Below are positions 6,081 through 10,913 of a stretch of DNA of 10,913 bases, piece by piece; the first letter of the stretch is position 1, and each line of letters starts with the position of its first letter. The stretch spans positions 1-10,913 of the forward strand of contig JAZRDN010000003.1 of the NCBI GenBank assembly GCA_045660295.1, written 5' to 3'. Origin of the DNA: RGIG8775 sp045660295. GTDB lineage: Bacteria; Bacillota; Clostridia; Oscillospirales; CAG-272. The translations under genes and the position numbers were made by a program. The notes beneath the pieces are model-generated. The model was not told where the DNA came from and made no database searches. It saw nothing but the letters and a program-made list of their open reading frames with translations.

Positions 6081-6109
6081 ATTTTATCGCATTTTGGCAA
6101 AATATACAA
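6081..6109 (-). promoter_or_regulatory. Probable promoter of gap
   Basis: On the minus strand TTGTAT (complement of 6104-6109), a 17-base spacer and TAAAAT (complement of 6081-6086). The -35 is a 4 of 6 match. Start is expected near 6074, leaving a ~55-base leader. No convincing terminator separates it from the glycosyltransferase gene upstream, so some read-through from there is possible. Confidence 0.6.
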
Positions 6110-6172
6110 GGGCTTTGAGAAAAATTTATCAATTTTGTAGGTTTGACAATTTTTAAGGGCTTTTTTTGCTCG

Positions 6173-6919
6173 TTATCTGTGCATTATGCCCACAGAGAAC
6201 AGTCTTTTAGCCACCGCTGACACGCCAAAGGAAACCAATTTTGGCAGGTCCTTGAGCTTCTTTGGGCTTTTTGTCATTCGCCATGCCCATTCCGCGCCGT
6301 GGTCTCGCATTATCCGCGGCGCGCGGGCTATATTTCCTGACCATACGTCAAGCGAACCGCCAAGCCCCATGAAAAGCAGTACCTTTGGGAGCTTGGGGGC
6401 GTTTTTGTGTATCCATTTTTCCTGCTTGGGAGAGCCGAGGCAGACGTATAGCAGGGAAGCGCCCGACGAGTTTATTTTGTTTATTATATTTTGGCTTTCT
6501 TCTTCGGTGTGATAGCCGTGCGCCACGCCGCATATTTTAAGCCCACGATATTTCGCCGTGAGCTTTTTCTTCGCAAGCTCGGCAACACCCTGCTTTCCAC
6601 CGTAAAGAAAAACTCCCAGACCCAGCCTTGCGGCAAGCTCCAGCATCGACTCGGCAAGCTCTATTCCGCATATGCGCTCGGGTATCGGCGTTTTTAAGAG
6701 CCGCGAGGCGAGGATTATTCCGTTTCCGTCGGGAATATTGTAGTCCGAGGTTCCCAGTATTTTGAAGAAATCGCTGTCGTTCTTGGCGTTTTGTACCATT
6801 ATGGGGTTTGGGGTGAATATTACGGTGCGCCTTTTTTCTCTTAATCTTTGTGATATCTCGGCTGTCAGCGCGCGCCTGTTAAGGTCGTCTATCATAATTC
6901 CGCATATGTTGCGCTTCAT
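6173..6919 (-). CDS. WecG/TagA/CpsF family glycosyltransferase
   Basis: This family transfers a sugar (N-acetylmannosamine in TagA/TarA and a mannosaminuronic acid in WecG) onto an undecaprenyl-diphosphate-linked acceptor at the inner face of the membrane, for wall teichoic acid or surface polysaccharide. The 248-residue length fits. Motifs: FTPNPIMVQNA (35-45), the catalytic loop NIPDGNGII (61-69) with D64 at the position of the TagA catalytic aspartate, LGSPKQEKWI (161-170), and GLGGSLDVWSG followed by RAPRIMRDHGAEWAWR (199-214) in the C-terminal membrane-binding appendage. The start at 6919 was preferred to an in-frame ATG at 6961, because GAGGAG (complement of 6927-6932) lies 7 bases upstream of it. 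The gene is divergent from proS and has no polysaccharide genes beside it, so donor and acceptor cannot be told. Confidence 0.92.
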   Translation of the reverse strand: MKRNICGIMIDDLNRRALTAEISQRLREKRRTVIFTPNPIMVQNAKNDSDFFKILGTSDYNIPDGNGIILASRLLKTPIPERICGIELAESMLELAARLGLGVFLYGGKQGVAELAKKKLTAKYRGLKICGVAHGYHTEEESQNIINKINSSGASLLYVCLGSPKQEKWIHKNAPKLPKVLLFMGLGGSLDVWSGNIARAPRIMRDHGAEWAWRMTKSPKKLKDLPKLVSFGVSAVAKRLFSVGIMHR

Positions 6920-6954
6920 ATTGCTTCTCCTCTGTGTAAATTTTATCGCAAGTC

Positions 6955-6983
6955 TTGACAATCTCTTTAAATTGTTTTATAAT
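6955..6983 (+). promoter_or_regulatory. Perfect consensus sigma-A promoter of proS
   Basis: TTGACA (6955-6960), exactly 17 bases, then TATAAT (6978-6983): a full match to the consensus. Start is expected near 6990, about 48 bases before the proS ATG. The element lies just upstream of the divergent glycosyltransferase start (6919), so both genes share this short control region. Confidence 0.88.
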
Positions 6984-7037
6984 ATAGTATATATGTCTGC
7001 AAAAATATTGTATTTATTCATCGAAAGGATATAAATT

Positions 7038-8480
7038 ATGGCAAATGACAAGAAAATGGTTGAGCAGATAACGTCTATGGACGTTGATTTTGCTCAATGG
7101 TACACAGACGTTGTAAAAAAAGCGGAGCTTGCCGATTATTCGGGTATAAAGGGCTGTATGATAATCCGTCCTTACGGATACGCTATCTGGGAAAATATAC
7201 AGAAAGAGCTTGACAAGAGATTTAAGGCTCTCGGTCACGAAAACGTGTATATGCCCATGTTTATTCCCGAAAGCCTGCTTCAGAAGGAAAAGGACCACGT
7301 TGAGGGCTTTGCACCCGAGTGCGCGATAGTCACAATAGGCGGACAGAATACTCTTTCCGAGAGACTTATTGTAAGACCCACATCCGAAACGCTTTTCTGT
7401 GACCACTTCAAGGATATAATCCACTCGTACCGCGACCTGCCCAAGCTTTATAACCAGTGGGTAAACGTTGTTCGTTGGGAAAAGACTACAAGACCCTTCC
7501 TCAGAACCTCCGAGTTCCTGTGGCAGGAGGGTCACACAATGCACGAGACCGAGGAGGAGGCAAGAGAAGAAACACTTCGTATGCTTGGCGTGTACGAGGA
7601 GTTCTACCTTAACTGCCTCGCTATTCCCGCGGTTACAGGTCAAAAGACCGAGAAAGAGAAATTCGCGGGCGCTGAGGTTACTTATACCATAGAGCCTATG
7701 ATGCACAACGGTGTCGCGCTTCAGGGCGGAACCTCTCACTATTTCGGTGACGGCTTCGCTAAGGCGTTCGATATAACCTTTACAAGCAGAGAAAACACCA
7801 TCAAGTATCCTCACCAGACCTCTTGGGGCGTTTCCACAAGAATGATAGGCGCAATAATCATGGCTCACGGCGATGATAACGGCTTGATCCTTCCTCCCGC
7901 GGTAGCTCCGATACAGGTCGTTATAATTCCTGTCGCCCAGCACAAGGAAGGCGTTCTTGAGAAGGCTAACGAGATCAAGGAAAGACTTGAGGCGGCAGGT
8001 CTCAGAGTTAAGCTTGACGACAGTGATCAGAGCGCGGGCTGGAAGTATAGCCAGTACGAGATGAAGGGTGTTCCCGTCAGACTTGAGATAGGACCTCGCG
8101 ATATTGAATCGGGAAATTGCGTTCTCGTAAGCCGTGTTTCGAGAGAGAAGAATTTCGTTGCGCTTGACGGAATCGAGACCGAGGTAAAAAATATGCTCGA
8201 GTTCGTTCATAACGAGCTTGTGGCGAGAGCTAAGAAGAATCTTGAGGAAAAGACCAGCGTTGCCACAAGCTACGAGGAATTTCTTGACGTTGCCGAGAAT
8301 AAGCCCGGCTTTATCAAGGCAATGTGGTGCGGTGACGTTGAATGCGAGGAGAAGCTGAAGGATGTTACGGGCGGCGTTAAGTCCCGTTGTATTCCCTTTA
8401 ACGAGGAACAGCTTTCCGATAAGTGCGTTTGCTGCGGCAGACGTGCAAAGCACATGGTTGTCTGGGGCAGACAGTATTAA
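7038..8480 (+). CDS. proS: Prolyl-tRNA synthetase, archaeal/eukaryotic-type (ProS type 3)
   Basis: The cytoplasmic enzyme charges tRNA-Pro with proline for translation. At 480 residues it is the short class without the bacterial ~570-residue editing insertion. Class II motifs are clear: RPYGYAIWENIQ near motif 1 (44-55), VRPTSET (112-118), motif 2 as RWEKTTRPFLRTSEFLWQEG (146-165), and motif 3 within TSWGVSTRMIGAIIMAHGDD (261-280) with R268. An anticodon-binding domain follows (~290-385). The C-terminal zinc-type domain keeps C431, C436, C463 and C466, and the protein ends in WGRQY with the usual terminal tyrosine. The ribosome binding site AAAGGA (7024-7029) supports the start. It is followed after 37 bases by a SEDS gene, probably on the same transcript. 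Confidence 0.97.
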   Translation: MANDKKMVEQITSMDVDFAQWYTDVVKKAELADYSGIKGCMIIRPYGYAIWENIQKELDKRFKALGHENVYMPMFIPESLLQKEKDHVEGFAPECAIVTIGGQNTLSERLIVRPTSETLFCDHFKDIIHSYRDLPKLYNQWVNVVRWEKTTRPFLRTSEFLWQEGHTMHETEEEAREETLRMLGVYEEFYLNCLAIPAVTGQKTEKEKFAGAEVTYTIEPMMHNGVALQGGTSHYFGDGFAKAFDITFTSRENTIKYPHQTSWGVSTRMIGAIIMAHGDDNGLILPPAVAPIQVVIIPVAQHKEGVLEKANEIKERLEAAGLRVKLDDSDQSAGWKYSQYEMKGVPVRLEIGPRDIESGNCVLVSRVSREKNFVALDGIETEVKNMLEFVHNELVARAKKNLEEKTSVATSYEEFLDVAENKPGFIKAMWCGDVECEEKLKDVTGGVKSRCIPFNEEQLSDKCVCCGRRAKHMVVWGRQY

Positions 8481-8517
8481 AGGCATCAATAGAATATAGC
8501 AAGAAGGGGGAAAGGAT

Positions 8518-9630
8518 ATGAACGCGGTCAGACAGCCAACGTCGGGACGAAGATATCTCTTTGACCCCTTCCTTTTTGCGTGTACCGTCGGACTGTCGCT
8601 TGTCAGCCTTCTTATGCTGTGGGGCGGCAAAGAGGAATTCGGTACAAGAGCCTTTATCATGCAGCTTCTTATGACCGTGGCGGGAAACGTGGCGGTCATG
8701 GTGATATCGGCGTTTGATTACGAGTATATCGTTGAGAAATATTACGTTATTATAGGTATCGCGTCGGCGTTTTTTCTGGCGAGCACGGTGCTTTTCGGTA
8801 TGAGCATAGGTACTAACCGAAGCTGGCTTGATTTGGGCTTTGTAACGATTCAGCCCTCGGAGTTCGTCAAGGCGACCTATATCCTTACCTTTGCAAAGCA
8901 TCTGTCGGAGGTCAAGGAGACTATTAATCAACCAAAGACCCTGCTTAAGCTGGGGCTGCACGCGGGACTTTTTATCGGAATAGTCCTTGCCACGGGCGAC
9001 CTTGGTGTGGCTCTTATGTATGTTGGTATAACCGCGGTGATGCTTTTCTGCGCGGGGCTCAGCCTCTGGTACTTCGCGGCGGCGATACTTCTTGTGGTGC
9101 TGGTGTTCCCGTATGCGTGGGATCTGCTTGAGCACTACCAGCAGCAGAGAATACTCGTCGGCTTTGATCCCGACCTTGACCCCAGCGATAAGGGCAGACA
9201 GCCTATAATCGGCAGACAGGCGATAATCAACGGCGGACTTACGGGTTGTGGTCTTTACGGCGGTTATTATTATACCACGCTTCCTATTGCCGAGTCGGAC
9301 TTCGCCTTTGCCACGGTTTGCGAAAAATTCGGATTTTTCGGTGGCTTCGGCATTATGGCGCTTATGATATTGGCGGTTGTGAGAATATTTTATATAGCTA
9401 AGCAATCGCGCCGCGATTACGGCACTTATATGTGCGCGGGCGTGGCGGCAATGCTGGTTTTGCAAACGCTTGTCAATATAGGAATGTGCCTTGCCATAAG
9501 CCCGGTTATCGGAATAACGCTTCCGTTTATCAGTGCGGGCGGCTCGTCGGTGCTTGCGACTTATATAACCATGGGGCTGGTTCATAGCGTTATAACCAAT
9601 AAAAAACGCCACATTTTTGAGGGAAAATAA
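8518..9630 (+). CDS. rodA: SEDS-family peptidoglycan polymerase, RodA/FtsW type
   Basis: SEDS proteins polymerise lipid II into glycan strands at the membrane, working with a class B penicillin-binding protein. The 370-residue protein is strongly hydrophobic with about ten membrane segments. Family signatures: NRSWLDLGFVTIQPSEFVK (100-118), QQQRILVGFDPDLDP (208-222), AIINGGLTGCGLYGG (235-249), ESDFAFATVCEKFGFFG (259-275) with D261 at the essential aspartate, and SPVIGITLPFISAGGSS (328-344). The length and the absence of a long C-terminal tail favour RodA over FtsW, but the subgroup is not certain; SpoVE is also possible. The start at 8518 is preceded by a purine-rich GGGGGAAAGGA. No penicillin-binding protein or mreB lies next to it, and the pairing with proS is incidental or clade-specific. 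Confidence 0.92.
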   Translation: MNAVRQPTSGRRYLFDPFLFACTVGLSLVSLLMLWGGKEEFGTRAFIMQLLMTVAGNVAVMVISAFDYEYIVEKYYVIIGIASAFFLASTVLFGMSIGTNRSWLDLGFVTIQPSEFVKATYILTFAKHLSEVKETINQPKTLLKLGLHAGLFIGIVLATGDLGVALMYVGITAVMLFCAGLSLWYFAAAILLVVLVFPYAWDLLEHYQQQRILVGFDPDLDPSDKGRQPIIGRQAIINGGLTGCGLYGGYYYTTLPIAESDFAFATVCEKFGFFGGFGIMALMILAVVRIFYIAKQSRRDYGTYMCAGVAAMLVLQTLVNIGMCLAISPVIGITLPFISAGGSSVLATYITMGLVHSVITNKKRHIFEGK

Positions 9631-9715
9631 AAATCAGTCATATAATAGCCTTCCGGAATATATAATGTAACGAAAGAGGAAAACTCAAAGTTCATTATTG
9701 TTTCGGGAGGTTTTT

Positions 9716-10183
9716 ATGTTCGTTTATTCATTGCGCGCAAGCACTTTGCGCTTTTTCGGAGTCATAGCCGTGTCGCTGGCGGTGCTTTTCGTGCTTATAA
9801 CCCTTGTGCCTACCTACGCCGCCGAAAGCGAGCAGGCGGCAAGCTATAGCTATGAGAAGGTCAAAAGCGAGGACGACGCCGAAAAGTTCCTCGCGCAGTT
9901 TGGTTGGATAGTTGACGCAAGCCCTGTGGAGGTCACCGATGTAACTATGCCAAGCGAGTTCGATAAGATATTTGCCGCCTATAACGAGATACAAAAGGAG
10001 CAGGGGCTTAATCTGCTTAAATATAAGCGCAAAAAGCTGACCCGCTATACCTTCGAGGTGAAGAATTACGAGGGATACGAGGGCAGAGTGCTTGCCAACG
10101 TGTTGGTGTACCGCGGCAAGGTCGTCGGGGGGGATATCTGTTCTGCCGATGTAGACGGATTTGTGCACGGATTTGAAAAATAA
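9716..10183 (+). CDS. Exported or membrane-anchored DUF4830-like protein
   Basis: The 155-residue product has a short basic N-terminus, one hydrophobic segment (about 13-31, FFGVIAVSLAVLFVLITLV) and then TYAAES, which could be a signal peptidase site or simply the end of an anchor. The remaining ~115 residues would lie outside the membrane. The pattern FLAQFGWIV (58-66), FDKIFAAYNEIQKEQG (82-97), KLTRYTFEVKNY (107-118) and VGGDICSADVDGFV (137-150) fits the DUF4830 family of Clostridia, whose function is not known; the assignment is from memory. The start at 9716 was taken instead of 9698 because GGGAGG (9705-9710) lies 5 bases upstream of it. It follows the SEDS gene by 85 bases and has only weak promoter-like elements of its own. 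Confidence 0.8.
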   Translation: MFVYSLRASTLRFFGVIAVSLAVLFVLITLVPTYAAESEQAASYSYEKVKSEDDAEKFLAQFGWIVDASPVEVTDVTMPSEFDKIFAAYNEIQKEQGLNLLKYKRKKLTRYTFEVKNYEGYEGRVLANVLVYRGKVVGGDICSADVDGFVHGFEK

Positions 10184-10218
10184 TCGGCGGTAAATTTAGG
10201 TTAAATTTCAAAAAGGTA

Positions 10219-10247
10219 TTGACTTTTTGCTTAAAATAAGGTATAAT
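10219..10247 (+). promoter_or_regulatory. Sigma-A promoter of the DUF177/YceD gene
   Basis: TTGACT (10219-10224), a 17-base spacer and TATAAT (10242-10247). Expected start is near 10254, about 33 bases before the ATG at 10287. It separates the DUF177 gene from the upstream genes, although no clear terminator lies between. Confidence 0.88.
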
Positions 10248-10286
10248 ATCAGTTGTTGCCTTAAAAAGTGAATTGGAGGTGCGTTT

Positions 10287-10793
10287 ATGACTTTTGACGT
10301 AAAGCCGCTTCTTCGCGGAGAGGTAAACTATATCAAGCTTGACTATACGCTTCCTGTGGAGCTTGCGGGAGTCAGGTTTGAAGAGGATGCACGTGTGGTC
10401 GGCGAGATAACCGACAGGGCGGGCTATATGCGCTTGTCGCTTAAGCTGTCTGTCCCGTATGTTACCGAGTGCGCGCGCTGTCTTGATGAGGTTCGCGGAT
10501 TCTTTGAGGAGAATTTTGAGAGAACCGTCGTTACAAAAGGCTCGGTAAGCGACGAGGAGCTTGACGAGAATATTGACGAGTATGCGGTGTTGAATGAGAA
10601 CGGAGAGCTTAACGTGGACGAGGAGGTTGCCGAAACAATTATCCTCACTTTCCCCAAAAAGCTGCTGTGCTCAGAGGATTGCCAAGGGCTTTGTCCCAAG
10701 TGCGGAAAGCGCAAAAAGGACGGAGATTGCGGTTGTGTTACAAAAGAAATTGACCCAAGATTGGCTATTCTTCAAAAATTACTTGACAATTAA
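10287..10793 (+). CDS. yceD: DUF177/YceD family protein with cysteine-rich C-terminus
   Basis: The 168-residue protein fits the DUF177 (YceD; YlbN in B. subtilis) family, which is linked to 23S rRNA accumulation and normally encoded directly upstream of rpmF (ribosomal protein L32). Visible features: CARCLDEV (62-69), a long acidic middle (about 88-115), and a C-terminal cysteine cluster (C128, C132, C136, C139, C148, C150), which should bind zinc, followed by DPRLAILQKLL. That CSEDC.GLCP.CG ending is usual in Bacillota members. The start has GGAGG just upstream (10276-10280). Its own promoter is at 10219. The 3' end carries another perfect promoter (10783-10811), and no rpmF start appears before the window ends, 120 bases on. 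Confidence 0.92.
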   Translation: MTFDVKPLLRGEVNYIKLDYTLPVELAGVRFEEDARVVGEITDRAGYMRLSLKLSVPYVTECARCLDEVRGFFEENFERTVVTKGSVSDEELDENIDEYAVLNENGELNVDEEVAETIILTFPKKLLCSEDCQGLCPKCGKRKKDGDCGCVTKEIDPRLAILQKLLDN

Positions 10794-10811
10794 GAAATTT
10801 TGTTATATAAT
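10783..10811 (+). promoter_or_regulatory. Perfect consensus promoter overlapping the end of the DUF177 gene
   Basis: TTGACA (10783-10788), a 17-base spacer and TATAAT (10806-10811). The -35 lies in the last codons of the DUF177 gene and the -10 just after its stop. Expected transcription start is near 10818, directly before the structured stretch. One of only two fully consensus promoters in the window, with proS. Confidence 0.82.
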
Positions 10812-10817
10812 TGTAAC

Positions 10818-10913
10818 ATAGCCGTAAGGGAGTCGAACCCACAAGACCTGCGACGATAAATTTTAGTATTTTTCGTCGCGCTTAGTCTTGTGGAGTTGGT
10901 ACTCCACTGCGAC
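10818..10913 (+). ncRNA. Putative structured non-coding RNA or 5' leader (cut by the window edge)
   Basis: This stretch has no ATG-initiated frame and follows a perfect promoter. A long hairpin is formed by CCACAAGAC (10839-10847) with GTCTTGTGG (10885-10893) and, inside it, GCGACGA (10850-10856) with TCGTCGC (10873-10879), around an AT-rich loop. A second hairpin GTGGAGT-TGGT-ACTCCAC (10890-10907) shares GTGG with the outer stem, so the two compete. GCGAC at the window end (10909-10913) can also pair with GTCGC (10876-10880). I do not recognise a known RNA family. It may be a leader for rpmF, a small RNA, or the edge of a repeat element. The strand is inferred from the promoter. Confidence 0.45.

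Noticed and set aside
7014..8699. Long open frame (561 residues) on the minus strand across proS and the start of the SEDS gene
   Set aside because: Antisense shadow of proS; no ribosome binding site or recognisable motif, and it crosses two genuine genes.
8398..9612. Open frame (404 residues) on the minus strand across the SEDS gene
   Set aside because: Composition is extremely rich in K, R, H and Y, as expected for the complement of a membrane-protein gene.
9641..9666. Two TATAAT boxes (9641-9646 and 9661-9666) before the DUF4830-like gene
   Set aside because: Neither has an acceptable -35 at 16-18 bases, so I did not call a promoter; the gene may be read from the proS transcript.
10414..10740. 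Cysteine-rich ending of the DUF177 protein as an unusual fusion
   Set aside because: The CSEDC.GLCP.CG pattern is common in Bacillota members of the family, so it is not a novelty.
10821..10846. tRNA-like T-arm on the minus strand (GGGTTCGACTCCC)
   Set aside because: The loop looks like a T-loop, but only three stem pairs form, no CCA or complementary 5' acceptor appears in the window, and the promoter points the other way.

Overview
The window looks like part of a Bacillota genome, most likely a member of the Clostridia. The gene families point that way: an 81-residue clostridial-type hypothetical protein, a DUF4830-like secreted protein, a zinc-binding DUF177/YceD protein, a WecG/TagA/CpsF glycosyltransferase and the short archaeal/eukaryotic-type prolyl-tRNA synthetase. 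Strong GGAGG ribosome binding sites and near-consensus sigma-A promoters with 17-base spacers agree with this. The genus cannot be read from the sequence.

Left edge (1-180): the last ~72 bases of a 23S rRNA gene and an rRNA-operon terminator, with no 5S rRNA gene between them. Next (about 190-3000) is a plus-strand, AT-richer accessory operon of four genes: a small Cro/C1-type HTH regulator, a 117-residue protein I do not recognise, a double zinc-ribbon membrane protein, and an SPFH-domain protein with a C-terminal GYF_2 (DUF4339) domain. The promoter is TTGACT-17-TATAAT, and a 29-bp dyad covers its -10 element and start site, so autoregulation by the HTH protein is likely. The zinc-ribbon/membrane plus SPFH pairing recalls the YdjG/YdjI part of the Bacillus subtilis YdjGHI-PspA membrane-stress module, but no PspA gene is present here.

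Middle (3070-6920): housekeeping metabolism. gdhA (glutamate dehydrogenase) has its own promoter, with the -35 inside a perfect 10-bp inverted repeat, and ends in a strong terminator. It faces three minus-strand genes: an 81-residue beta-rich protein, gap (glyceraldehyde-3-phosphate dehydrogenase) and a WecG/TagA/CpsF glycosyltransferase.

Right part (6955-10793): proS is divergent from the glycosyltransferase gene and has a perfect consensus promoter. It is followed 37 bases later by a SEDS-family glycan polymerase (RodA/FtsW), then a DUF4830-like exported protein, then a DUF177/YceD protein with its own consensus promoter. DUF177 is normally followed directly by rpmF (ribosomal protein L32). 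Here a further perfect promoter (TTGACA-17-TATAAT) overlaps the end of the DUF177 gene and drives into a highly structured, non-coding stretch with competing hairpins that runs off the right edge. This putative small RNA or structured leader is the least explained element in the window; the accessory HTH/zinc-ribbon/SPFH operon comes second.
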